Shown piece after piece: positions 54,695 through 63,892 of a stretch of DNA of 64,000 nt; the stretch's first letter is position 1; each line of letters opens with the position of its first letter. Origin of the DNA: JACKAF01 sp041391485 (lineage in GTDB: Bacteria > Bdellovibrionota > FAC87 > UBA2466 > JACKAF01); NCBI GenBank assembly GCA_041391485.1, contig JAWKNY010000002.1:1-64000 (forward strand), written 5' to 3'. A program made the translations under genes and the position numbers. The notes under the pieces are model-generated. The model made no database searches and was not told where the DNA came from. It worked only from the letters and a program-made list of their open reading frames with translations.

Positions 54695-55552
54695 GTGGAA
54701 GCCGAAGTGCTCAACGCGCCCCCAACGGCGGCTGACGCAAAAGTAGTGCTCGATTCAATTTTGAGCGGTAGCGCACGCCCCGACGTCCCGACTCTTCCCG
54801 AAGACTACCGAGTCCGGATTCCTAGTTTTGAAGGCCCCTTGGATTTGCTACTCCACCTCATCCGCAAGGAGCAGGTGGATATTTATGACATCCCGGTCAC
54901 CAAGATCTGCCAAGCCTACTTGGAACACCTTCAGATCCTGCAGCAGTTCGACATCGATCTAGCAGGCGAGTTTATGGTGATGGCCGCGACTTTGACGTTC
55001 CTCAAGTCGCAGGTGCTCATCCCTAAAGAAGAGACTGAGGAAGAGGAAGAAGATCCGCGCCTTCCTTTGGTGGAACAGCTCCTGGAATACGAACGCTTCA
55101 AGAAAGCCGCCGTGGACCTGGACATGATGCCCTGGCTCCACCGCGATATCTACCCACGCCCGCTGGTGGCGATGGAGAAGTTTGTTCCCAAACACACACC
55201 CGAAGAAGCGCCGGTTGAGAACATCGAAACCTATGACCTGCTCGTCTGTTTGAAGACTTCGCTGGATAGGACGACGCGCAAGCCGCATGAAATTCATGAT
55301 CAGGCGGCCAACCTTCGCGAGCGAGCCATGAAAATGGGATCGGTTTTACCGGACGAAGGCACGATGGAGTTTCGTCAGCTGTTACCGCGCGAACTTTCCA
55401 CCGGTGAACTCGTGGTCAGTTTCCTCGCCGTGTTAGAGCTTGCGAAACTAAAGTTTATCAAGATTTTTCAATCCGAGATTTTTGGCCCCATCCAGTTGCA
55501 ACGCGTGCGGCCCATGGAAGAACTGGATACCGGCCTGATGGATCAGTTTTAA
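54695..55552 (+). CDS. scpA: Segregation and condensation protein A (kleisin)
   Basis: The start is GTG 54695 behind GGAGGCGA. The 285-residue protein carries the kleisin N-terminus YRVRIPSFEGPLDLLLHLIRKEQVDIYDIPVTKI and AGEFMVMAATLTFLKSQVLIP. The C-terminal winged helix (TGELVVSFLAVLELAKLKFIKI) binds SMC heads. An unusually long first 40 residues precede the core. With ScpB and SMC it compacts the chromosome. scpB starts 10 bases downstream. Confidence 0.93.
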   Translation: MEAEVLNAPPTAADAKVVLDSILSGSARPDVPTLPEDYRVRIPSFEGPLDLLLHLIRKEQVDIYDIPVTKICQAYLEHLQILQQFDIDLAGEFMVMAATLTFLKSQVLIPKEETEEEEEDPRLPLVEQLLEYERFKKAAVDLDMMPWLHRDIYPRPLVAMEKFVPKHTPEEAPVENIETYDLLVCLKTSLDRTTRKPHEIHDQAANLRERAMKMGSVLPDEGTMEFRQLLPRELSTGELVVSFLAVLELAKLKFIKIFQSEIFGPIQLQRVRPMEELDTGLMDQF

Positions 55553-55562
55553 GGGGTAGTCG

Positions 55563-56501
55563 ATGGACAAGAATACACTAACCGGAGCTATTGAGTCGGT
55601 ACTGTTCGCGGCTGAAAAGCCAGTGACCGTCAACAAGTTGCAAGAAGTGGTCGGGGAAGAAAACGCCACCTTACAAGAAATCGAAGAGTGCATCGCCTCC
55701 ATCGAACAACGCTATCAGGACGAAGGTTGTGGTTTTGAGCTTCGTCCCGCCCAAGGCGGCTTTCAGTTCTGCACCAAAAAAGAGAACGCCCAGTGGGTTC
55801 GAAAGTTTTTGGAGTCCAAGCCATTCCGTCTCAGCCGATCGGCACTCGAAACGCTGGCTGTGATCGCTTACCGTCAGCCCATCACGCGCGCGGAAATTGA
55901 TACCGTCCGCGGTATCGATAGCTCACACTTGCTGCGCACCCTGATTGAAAAGGGAATCGTAAAGATGGCGGGCAAGGCGGATCTCCCAGGCCGTCCTGTG
56001 CAATACGGCACCACTACCAAGTTTTTGGATCTCGTAGGCCTTAAGTCGGTAGGGGACTTACCCCCCCTATCTGAATTGCAGGAACTGGAAGGGGATACTC
56101 CCAAACGCGATCGCCTTGAAGAAGGCATGGACCGTTTTGTAGAGGCGGATGACATTTTGGAAGATCGCCAAAAAGAATTGGAAGAAGGCCTTACTGAAAT
56201 TGATGACATCATCAAATCGGCCGGAACCCCTACCAGTGAAATCCACGAGTCGCCGATCCATGCCGAAATTGCAGCCGAAAACGAAGCGGCCGTAGCTGAA
56301 TTCCAAGCCACGAGTCGGTACTGGAAGAAATCTCGCGCCGCTAAGAAATCCGAAGCAGAAACGGAAGCTGCGGTGGAGACTGAGGCACAGGCGGAAACAG
56401 AAGTGGAGCTCTCCGAGGCCGAGCCGGAAATCCCTGCTGAGGTGGAAGCGGCTTTTACGGAAGATCTCACCGGCGACGACGAAGAGAAGCTCGTCAACTA
56501 G
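55563..56501 (+). CDS. scpB: Segregation and condensation protein B with long acidic tail
   Basis: Residues 1-185 match ScpB: two winged helices with ESVLFAAEKPVTVNKL, LSRSALETLAVIAYRQPITRAEIDTVRGID, LIEKGIVKMAGKADLPGRPVQYGTT and FLDLVGLKSVGDLPPL. The remaining 125 residues are rich in Glu and Ala (for example EAETEAAVETEAQAETEVEL), far beyond the usual length of about 190-200. The tail is probably disordered and may bind partners. The gene ends 8 bases inside the convergent nuclease-helicase gene. Confidence 0.92.
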   Translation: MDKNTLTGAIESVLFAAEKPVTVNKLQEVVGEENATLQEIEECIASIEQRYQDEGCGFELRPAQGGFQFCTKKENAQWVRKFLESKPFRLSRSALETLAVIAYRQPITRAEIDTVRGIDSSHLLRTLIEKGIVKMAGKADLPGRPVQYGTTTKFLDLVGLKSVGDLPPLSELQELEGDTPKRDRLEEGMDRFVEADDILEDRQKELEEGLTEIDDIIKSAGTPTSEIHESPIHAEIAAENEAAVAEFQATSRYWKKSRAAKKSEAETEAAVETEAQAETEVELSEAEPEIPAEVEAAFTEDLTGDDEEKLVN

Positions 56502-58841
56502 TCCAAAAACTTCCGATATCGCTTAGAATGTTGGTCGATACCAGCTCATTGACCGACTCGTCGAACCACCCCTTAGGCATCAGCTCTGCGTACTCGGGCT
56601 GCACAAAGCGGCGATCCACAAAAACGAGAAGACCTTTCTTGTGTTCGGACCGGATGATGCGTCCGGCGGCTTGAATGGATCGCACCATAGCGGGGTAAGT
56701 GTAGGCGTAGGAGAACCCGTCGCCGTATCGCTTGTCGAAAAACTCTCTTTGCTTTTCATGGGAGTAGTCAAAGACGGGAAGTGCCGGCCCGACGATAAAC
56801 GCGCCGTGCAAGTCCTCTCCCTGAAAGTCCATCCCCTCCGAAAGCATTCCCCCTTGCACCGCAAGCACGACACAAGGAAGCGGTGATTTCAATCGCTCGC
56901 TGAGCGCTTCGACTTCGCGGTACTGCATGCGTGGTTTTTGCACGATGAGTTCAAAAAGGGTTTCGCCCAGATGCTCGGCGACCTGCTCCATGAATCGATA
57001 ACTCGGGAAAAAGGCAATGTAGTGGCCGGTCCTCACTTCCGCTATGCGACGGATGATCTCGGCAACCTTCCCCGCACTGTGCTCACGGTGGCGGTACGCT
57101 GTAGACACCTGAGGGATAACCAGCACCTTGCGGTTCTCTTTGGGGAACCGCGACTCAAACTCCCGGTTGGCGGCACTCTCGGGCAGGCCGTTGACGCGTT
57201 TGAAGAATTCAAAGGGTTTAACCGTAGCTGAAAAAAGTACGCTCGCGTGGAACTCGTCGTAAACCTGAGCGAGCAGCGAAGAGCTATCCAGGCACTCCAC
57301 CCGCAACAGGCGGCTATCTCTGTCTTGTGCGTAGTATTTGCACAACCCCTCCATGTCGCCGTCATTGATCCGGAAAAACGCATCGACCAGCGCAAAGAGA
57401 TCGAAGATGGGCCGGGTATCAACCGTCTCATTTTGCATGGCGCGCACAAACCAGCGCGTGGTCTCGTCGTGCAATCACTCCAAGGCTTCCATATCGACAC
57501 GCACCTCGGGTTTTTTGAGATCGCTCGGGGCGTGCGACACTACAAAATGTTCCAGCCTCAGAATAAGGTCCTCAATTCCCTCTCTGAGACTAGCCGGGTA
57601 CTCCTGGATTTTCTCGAGAACAAAGCGCAGCGAATGCGTCGACAGCTCGGGGGAATAATATTGGTTGGAGCGCTGGTAGAGATTGTGCGCCTCATCCACG
57701 ATGAGATTGGGACGGCGCTTGCGCTTGACCTGAAGGAGTCGACTCAGAAGATTGGCCTGAGGAGAGAATACGTAGTTGTAATCGCAAACGATGAGATCCG
57801 CACTCTCTACCGACTCCAAGGATAGCCCGTAAGGACATAGCTCTGACTTCTCACCCATTTTTTGAGCTTTGCCGCATCCAGGATCTTGGCGCGTGACAGT
57901 TTGTCCCCCGCTTCGGTCCCGTCCAGCTTGTCATAAAACCTGCGGGAGTACTGACAAACCGCTGGATCACAATTGAGTTCGTCTTCTGCGATGCAGGCTT
58001 TGCTTTTTGCCGACAGCACCAAGGTACGCGGCGAAGCACCCGCCTGCTTCAGTGCTTTGACAGCGTCGAGCACCACAGAAAACTGACTGTTCTTGGGGGT
58101 CACGTAGATGAGCTGCGCGCCGCGAGAAAGCGCTTCCTTTAGAGCGGGAAACAAGATGGCAATCGTCTTGCCGTATCCGGTTGGCGCTTGAATGAGCGTC
58201 TGGCAGCCCTTTTCGAGCCTGGAACTCACGTAGTCCATGAGATCCGCTTGCCCCTCTCGTTTATCGGAAAAAGGAAAAGTCAGCTCTTTGGCAACGCGCT
58301 TGCGGCGGGAAAACCGCTTCTCGATACGTTTTTGCTCCTCCACGAGCGCCGGGAGCTTGGCTTCCAACCATTTCTCGTACGCCTCCTTGTCGTACGGGAG
58401 TTCAAGGTACTCACGTTCCCCGGTGCGAGAAGAAACAACGAGCAAACGCGCGAGCGGTTTGGTGGCGGCGTACTTTTGGAAAAGGTAACAGTAAGTGTAG
58501 AGCTGAAGCTTATACGGGTGCTGATCCGTGTTTTCGATTTCTTTGAGAAGTCGTTTTAGTGAAAAGGTTGTTTTAATTTCTTCGATGGTCGCCGTGTTCT
58601 CGTAACGGAAAATTCCGTCTGCCCTACCCGAAACCACAAAGCGATAACCCGGCGCATAGAAGCTGGCTTTGAGCGGAAACTCGCTCCTATAGGCGACATC
58701 AGAACTATTTTGGTTCTGAATCTCTTTGTGAATCTGATCGCCAAGATTCAAGCAGGCCTCAAAGGCTCCCGTCTGGAAATCGCCCCCTCGCGGAACGGCC
58801 TGGGCAAATTCGGCAACCGCCAACCGCACTGTTCTATCCAT
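56494..58841 (-). pseudogene. RecB/Cas4-like nuclease fused to DinG/XPD-type helicase; one frameshift and one in-frame stop
   Basis: From ATG 58841 the N-terminal part has a PD-(D/E)XK nuclease: VVSGRADGIFR, TIEEIKTT and HPYKLQLYTYCYLFQK. The helicase follows with Walker A QAPTGYGKTIAI and iron-sulfur cysteines spaced C-ACIAEDELNC-DPAVC then LCPYG. DEAH (NLIVDEAHNLY) and motifs V/VI (GGMLSEGMDFQGEDLHG; RSIQAAGRIIR) come next. The frame breaks at an A6 run near 57858 (a seventh A restores KKMGEKSELCPYG), and a TGA at 57475-57477 interrupts ALE-LHDETTRWF in the same frame. It overlaps the exonuclease-GIY-YIG gene by eight bases. Together they suggest a coupled DNA-repair pair. Confidence 0.8.
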
Positions 58842-60513
58842 CGAATTGCCCCGGAAAGAGGTATTGTTTTAACTTCGCTGAAGCCAAGGGCGCTTGCCCG
58901 GCACTCTGCAAGATCACTTCGCCCTTACCGGTGAGAACACGAAGGATTTCCGTACGCAGCACCCGCAAACGATCCAAGGTAACGAGACTAACGCTTGTGA
59001 GTTTCTTTGGAACAGCGACTCGAGCCGGAGCGAAGGCTTTTTTGTTTTTCGCCGACACGAGAATCCCGTCCCGAAAACGCAGCTCACGGAATTCTTTTTC
59101 CTTGGGCTCTCTATAGGTTAGGACGCTGTCCGAGAAGCGGCGTACCCACCTCCCCGCGTGCACCCGGAAGGCGATGTGCCCGCACGATCGGCGTAGACGC
59201 CTCGCCACCCGCTCCGCATCCCACTCAGGAACCGCTTCGGCGACGGGCTCTTCTTCCTCCTCGTCTACTGGCGTTGTCTCGGCTTCGTGGCGACGCTGCT
59301 TCAGTAGCGCAATCCGCTCGGTGTAGCCGCGCGACAGCCAGTACCGAATGGACTCCGGATTTCTTGAAAAGGGAACGCGCCCATCCGCTTCTAGAATTTT
59401 CACCCCGTCTACGACCATCTCCGGTTCCGCCGTGGCGTCACTTTCGCTACTCAAAAGAGCGGCCAGCACTTCAGGTTTCTCTCGTGCTTCCAACATGGTC
59501 ACCCAATGGGTCCACCAAGCCGAAGTCGAGAAAGGACCAAAGCGCGATAGCTCTTGATCTTCCACGACTGAAAAGTCGCTGTCGCAATAAAACACCTGGC
59601 GTGCTTCCGCTTTGAGGGCGCGGTTGTAGGGGGGATCGATCTCTTTGATCTGATCGTTTTCGAGCAGTGCCGCTTCGAGTGGTGTCGCGGCGGGGTGAAC
59701 CTTGATATCCGCGACTTGCGCGAGCATCTCATTCAGTCGACTGCCTTTGGTCTGCTTGCCTCGGAAGTAGCTGTTCACCCGACTTTTTAGGGACGTCGCT
59801 TTACCGACATACAGCACCCGTCCGTTGCAATCCTTTAGGTGGTAAGTCCCCGGCGACTCACTCAGCTGCAGGCGTGTGTCACTCTCGACGAGGTAGGTGC
59901 GGGTGCGTTTCTTAGCGCCGTTTTTAAGCGGTGGTGTTTTCTCAAACCAGTCTTCGAACTCCTCAAAGGTGTGCACGCCTTCCTGCTCGGCAAGCAGCTT
60001 CAACATCTTCGCCCAAACAAACGCAGTCGCTTCTACGTGATCTCCCGCTCGTTTTAGAGAGGAAAGCGGCTGGCCCAGATGACCACAAACCGCGCGGATG
60101 GTGTGGGAGCCAAGCCCAGGGAGGAGCCGGCGCGCCACCTCATAGGTGCAGATCACCTTGGGACTAGCGTGGCTAAAAAGGCTCGCGATAAAGGCCCATT
60201 CAAATTTGGAATAGTGGATGACCCACACCGCGCTTTGGGGAACCGAATGGCTAAGCTTAGCCCAGGCGGTTTCCAGATCTTCTCCGAGGATTGCCTCTTT
60301 TTCTGAGATGCCCGTGATGGCCTGAATCCGCCGGGGGATTGGCTTCCCTTCGGGCTGGCGAAGCACGACGGATTGAACGCTGAGCTTCTCAGCGCCATTG
60401 CCAAGGGCCCATCCGAGCTCAAGAAGCGCACCGTTTGAGGGGTTCATGCCCGTGGTCTGGCAGTCGAAAAATACGACTGGTTGTTGGATTAAGAGGGAAC
60501 ATCTGCCGGCCAT
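58834..60513 (-). CDS. DnaQ-like exonuclease fused to UvrC-like GIY-YIG endonuclease
   Basis: The 559-residue protein opens with an exonuclease fold (about 10-180): FFDCQTTGMNPSNGALLELGWAL, VIHYSKFEWAFI and AGDHVEATAFVW. The usual Asp-x-Glu is Asp-Cys-Gln here, so catalytic power is uncertain. Around residues 220-310 sits a UvrC-type GIY-YIG domain, GTYHLKDCNGRVLYVGKATSLKSRV, with EAALLENDQIKEIDPPYN supplying the catalytic Glu. The rest is unrecognised, with an acidic stretch near 430. It resembles Cho/DnaQ-UvrC fusions involved in excision repair. Its end overlaps the start of the nuclease-helicase gene. Confidence 0.82.
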   Translation of the reverse strand: MAGRCSLLIQQPVVFFDCQTTGMNPSNGALLELGWALGNGAEKLSVQSVVLRQPEGKPIPRRIQAITGISEKEAILGEDLETAWAKLSHSVPQSAVWVIHYSKFEWAFIASLFSHASPKVICTYEVARRLLPGLGSHTIRAVCGHLGQPLSSLKRAGDHVEATAFVWAKMLKLLAEQEGVHTFEEFEDWFEKTPPLKNGAKKRTRTYLVESDTRLQLSESPGTYHLKDCNGRVLYVGKATSLKSRVNSYFRGKQTKGSRLNEMLAQVADIKVHPAATPLEAALLENDQIKEIDPPYNRALKAEARQVFYCDSDFSVVEDQELSRFGPFSTSAWWTHWVTMLEAREKPEVLAALLSSESDATAEPEMVVDGVKILEADGRVPFSRNPESIRYWLSRGYTERIALLKQRRHEAETTPVDEEEEEPVAEAVPEWDAERVARRLRRSCGHIAFRVHAGRWVRRFSDSVLTYREPKEKEFRELRFRDGILVSAKNKKAFAPARVAVPKKLTSVSLVTLDRLRVLRTEILRVLTGKGEVILQSAGQAPLASAKLKQYLFPGQFDG

Positions 60514-60597
60514 CGCGCCTAAGGCTACACGTCCGCTAGGCGGACACCAACCCCAAAAGCGGGACTGAGCCGTAGTTTTTTTGTCCGGAATGAGAGT

Positions 60598-60627
60598 TTG
60601 ACATATTACCCCTTCGGCCCGTATTCT
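60598..60627 (+). promoter_or_regulatory. Promoter of the initiator tRNA gene
   Basis: TTGACA at 60598-60603 and TATTCT at 60622-60627 are 18 bases apart, ending 12 bases before the tRNA. The predicted transcription start falls a few bases ahead of the mature 5' end. Confidence 0.6.
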
Positions 60628-60639
60628 ACGTGCCTTTGA

Positions 60640-60716
<77 letters not shown>

Positions 60717-60731
60717 ATTTTTGCGGATTTC

Positions 60732-60766
60732 AAAGGGACCGAAATTACTTTTCGGTCCCTTTTTCA
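60732..60766 (+). terminator. Terminator of the initiator tRNA transcript
   Basis: AAAGGGACCGAAA pairs with TTTCGGTCCCTTT around TTAC and runs into a T-tract. It begins 16 bases after the tRNA. Confidence 0.9.
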
Positions 60767-60843
60767 TTTCTAAGACTCGGTTGTTGCGCCCCATGGCCAA
60801 GGTAGTATAACGGACCTGTCGCATTACCTGCTGAGGTCCCCTG

Positions 60844-61995
60844 ATGCCTAAAAAAGAAATAGCCCGCTATTTAGTCGAGCAGCGGGAACTCATTATGAAC
60901 GAATGGGTGGCGCTAGTACGCAAGAATCTGGAAGCCGCTAACGGCGTGCCCCAGTTCATTATTCGCAACTCCATTCCGTCGATGATCCTTTCAGTGGCCG
61001 AGCGATTTGACCCTCAACTCGAGGTCACCCCGGAAACCCCCAAAGAGCTCGGTGCCGAACACGGGGAGCAGCGATCGGTCACCACCGATTTTGATCTCAG
61101 CGACATTTTGAAGGAGTATTCCGCACTTAGAATTGTCATCAACAACCTACTCAACAAGAATTTCGACTTTTCGATCGAGAATGCGCAGCTCGTAGCAAGA
61201 ACCATCGACGAAGCCATGTTCGAGTCGGTAAAGTCCTTTGCGGCTACGCACGAAAAGAATACTCTCCAAAGCCTGGTCAAAGAGAACCGGACGCTTTCGA
61301 AGGAAAACGATAGCCTCGTGCATTTAGCGAAAATAGCGGCTCATGATTTAAAAAGTCCTTTGGCAACGATCGAGTCCTATATCAGTACAGTTTCTCTTCC
61401 TAATTTGGATGAAGACACTAAAGACATTTTTATGCAGCGAGCCTGCGAAACAGCGAAGCGAATGCGGACGCGGATAGACAATCTCCTGATTTCTGAAGAA
61501 GGCGGCAGCCACCGTTTGAATATCCAACAGGTAAGCCCGGAAAGTCTGTTGCAAGAGGTACTGGCCGATCTGCATCGGGAGCTTGAAATCAGCAAGGCAA
61601 AAATTTCTCACCACAATCTGGGAACCGCCGACGCGGATCCGGAACTTCTAAAAGTGGTGTTACAAAATCTAATCCTGAACTCGATCAAATACCGCAGCGA
61701 TGAGGAACCAGAGATACGTATTGAAGAGGAGGCTGATGACCAAGCAGTAACCTTTCACGTGAAGGACAACGGCCGCGGGATTTTGCCGACTGCACGGGAG
61801 CAACTGTTCCGACTGTTTGAGCGTGGATCGAATGGGAATGGCGTAGATGGTTACGGGATCGGCCTCGCCACCGCAAAGCGCATCGTCGATCGACACGGTG
61901 GGAAAATATGGTTCTCCTCCAACGCCCCCCTACCGGGAAGCTGTTTCTCCTTTGCTCTACCGCTTTCACAAAAGTCCAGTAGTCTTAGCCACTAA
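60844..61995 (+). CDS. Cytosolic sensor histidine kinase with RsbRD-like N-terminus
   Basis: The 383-residue protein has an N-terminal helical domain (about 1-130: RYLVEQRELIMNEWVALV, SDILKEYSALRIVI) resembling RsbRD_N. A coiled coil follows, then HisKA with the phospho-His in KIAAHDLKSPLATI. The ATPase has LQNLILNSIKY, VKDNGRGI and GYGIGLATAKRIVDRHGGKIWF. There are no membrane spans. No receiver or response regulator is adjacent, so its partner is elsewhere. The GNAT-deacetylase gene follows after about 70 bases and may be co-transcribed. Confidence 0.88.
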   Translation: MPKKEIARYLVEQRELIMNEWVALVRKNLEAANGVPQFIIRNSIPSMILSVAERFDPQLEVTPETPKELGAEHGEQRSVTTDFDLSDILKEYSALRIVINNLLNKNFDFSIENAQLVARTIDEAMFESVKSFAATHEKNTLQSLVKENRTLSKENDSLVHLAKIAAHDLKSPLATIESYISTVSLPNLDEDTKDIFMQRACETAKRMRTRIDNLLISEEGGSHRLNIQQVSPESLLQEVLADLHRELEISKAKISHHNLGTADADPELLKVVLQNLILNSIKYRSDEEPEIRIEEEADDQAVTFHVKDNGRGILPTAREQLFRLFERGSNGNGVDGYGIGLATAKRIVDRHGGKIWFSSNAPLPGSCFSFALPLSQKSSSLSH

Positions 61996-62063
61996 ACCAA
62001 GGAACCACTTGAATCCCAATGTCTTAGCCTTTTTAATAGAAAAACGGCTAAGAGGGGGACACC

Positions 62064-63797
62064 ATTTCTGCATTTAGAATCCGGCAAATTTTTGATCATT
62101 CCACACCGCTCAATCTGGAAGTCGTCAAGTCCATCAAAGCGTTACTGCTCTCACAGTTCCCTTGCACGAGTCAGGAGTTTTTGGACGATCTGATTGAGAG
62201 AGTCACAACAAACAAGAGCCCCAAGTACAAACACTACCTTTTTGTCGCGGAGAAAAAGCGAGGGGTGGTGGGGGCGGCAATCGCGTCGCAATTCCTCACC
62301 GAGAATTTCTTTTTCATCGACTACATCGCGTCAAGCAGGGCCAATCCTAGCCGCGGCATAGGCGCGGCTCTTTACGCACGTATCAAGGAGCAATCGCGCC
62401 TAAACCGAACACTGGGCATCTTTCTCGAATGTGACAGTATTGAACGCAGATTCTGCGTAAGTGATGAGGAGCAAAAGCAAAACAAGATCCGCCTAAACTT
62501 CTACCAAAGATTTGGAGCGATGAAGCTGGAGAACTCCTTATATGAGAAAGAGCGCGCAAAAAACTATTCGATGCACCTGCTCTTTGACAGCAACCAAAAG
62601 CAGGGGATAGACACTCGGACCCTTGAAAAAGTCGTAGCTGCTATTTTAGCCAGCCACACGAACAAGAAATGCTCCAAAGAGTACATCACCGAGGTGGTCG
62701 GTTCTCTCTCCAAAAGTAGCTTCAACCAGATAAAAAAGTTTCCCCTCCCTTTACAGGAAAATAAGCCCCGTATTTCGGTGTGGATTCCAAACGATCAAAA
62801 AATTCCCATCACCTTCAACCCATTGCACGCCATTCATCACGTCAAAGATAAAGGGTACGTGGAATCGCCTATAAGAATAGATTCCATTCTGAATGAGCTA
62901 AAAAAGGTACAGTTCTTCGAACACATAGACACAAAAAGCTACCCTGATTCGCTTATCAAAGAAGTTCACGCCCCCGAATACTACGCTTTCTTGAAACAAA
63001 TTTGTGCGTTTGCCGGCTCAAGGACCATTTACCCCGATGTGTTTCCAATCCGCAATCAGGCAAGAATGCCAAAGAACATAGAAGACAAGGCAGGATACTA
63101 CTGCATTGACACCTATTCACCGTTGAACCAGAACGCCTTTTTGGCGTCCCGCGCCGCCGTCAATTGCACGCTTACGGCCGCTTCCCGATTAATTGAGGGA
63201 GACAATATCTCTTATGCATTGGTGCGGCCGCCTGGCCATCATGCAGAGAGAAAATACTTTGGCGGTTTTTGCTATCTCAACTCAACCGCCATAGCCGCAC
63301 ACCTGTTAAGTAAGAGCGGAAAGGTCGCTATCCTCGACGTGGATTTTCATCATGGCAATGGACAGCAAGACATTTTTTACAAAAGAAATGATGTCCTAAC
63401 GATTTCCATTCATGGCCACCCGGAACATGCTTACCCCTACTTCACGGGCTTTGAAGAAGAAAAGGGTGAAGGGGCCGGTCTTGGGTACAACCTGAACTAC
63501 CCCCTGGAGCTGACGGTGAATGGGCCGGCGTACCTAAGAACGCTGAAGAAGGCGATCCGTGAAATTGAGCGCTTTGACCCCGTTTTTTGTGTAGTCGCTC
63601 TCGGACTCGATACGGCTAAGGGAGATCCAACGGGTACGTGGAAGCTGCTTTCAAAGGACTTTCAGGAGAATGGGACCTTAATTGGTTCGCTTAAGAAACC
63701 TACGCTCGTAGTTCAAGAGGGTGGCTATAAGACCCAAGTTCTGGGAATCAACGCCCGACACTTTTTCCAAGGGCTGATGAACGGCTACTACAAATAG
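62064..63797 (+). CDS. GNAT acetyltransferase fused to histone-deacetylase-family amidohydrolase
   Basis: The frame opens after a stop at 62049. A ribosome-site-like GAGGGGG sits about seven bases before ATT 62064, which gives ISAFRIRQIFDHSTPLNLE. The first standard start codon is only TTG 62181, inside the GNAT fold, so ATT initiation is proposed. Residues 1-165 look like GNAT (HYLFVAEKKRGVVGAAIA; NPSRGIGAALYARI). From about 250 comes a class II HDAC/acetylpolyamine amidohydrolase domain: RPPGHHAERKYFGGFCYLNS, VAILDVDFHHGNGQQDIF, GEGAGLGYNLNYPL, ALGLDTAKGDPTG. Zinc ligands Asp/His/Asp are present. It could add and remove acetyl groups on polyamines or proteins. The substrate is unknown. Confidence 0.8.
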   Translation: MSAFRIRQIFDHSTPLNLEVVKSIKALLLSQFPCTSQEFLDDLIERVTTNKSPKYKHYLFVAEKKRGVVGAAIASQFLTENFFFIDYIASSRANPSRGIGAALYARIKEQSRLNRTLGIFLECDSIERRFCVSDEEQKQNKIRLNFYQRFGAMKLENSLYEKERAKNYSMHLLFDSNQKQGIDTRTLEKVVAAILASHTNKKCSKEYITEVVGSLSKSSFNQIKKFPLPLQENKPRISVWIPNDQKIPITFNPLHAIHHVKDKGYVESPIRIDSILNELKKVQFFEHIDTKSYPDSLIKEVHAPEYYAFLKQICAFAGSRTIYPDVFPIRNQARMPKNIEDKAGYYCIDTYSPLNQNAFLASRAAVNCTLTAASRLIEGDNISYALVRPPGHHAERKYFGGFCYLNSTAIAAHLLSKSGKVAILDVDFHHGNGQQDIFYKRNDVLTISIHGHPEHAYPYFTGFEEEKGEGAGLGYNLNYPLELTVNGPAYLRTLKKAIREIERFDPVFCVVALGLDTAKGDPTGTWKLLSKDFQENGTLIGSLKKPTLVVQEGGYKTQVLGINARHFFQGLMNGYYK

Positions 63798-63892
63798 ACG
63801 CCGCACCGGAATTGCTTCTTGACGCCCGCTTTCCAATGAACTGTAAAGATTAGTACAAGGTTATTTGGGGCGAATCTTTTCGCAAATGGGTT

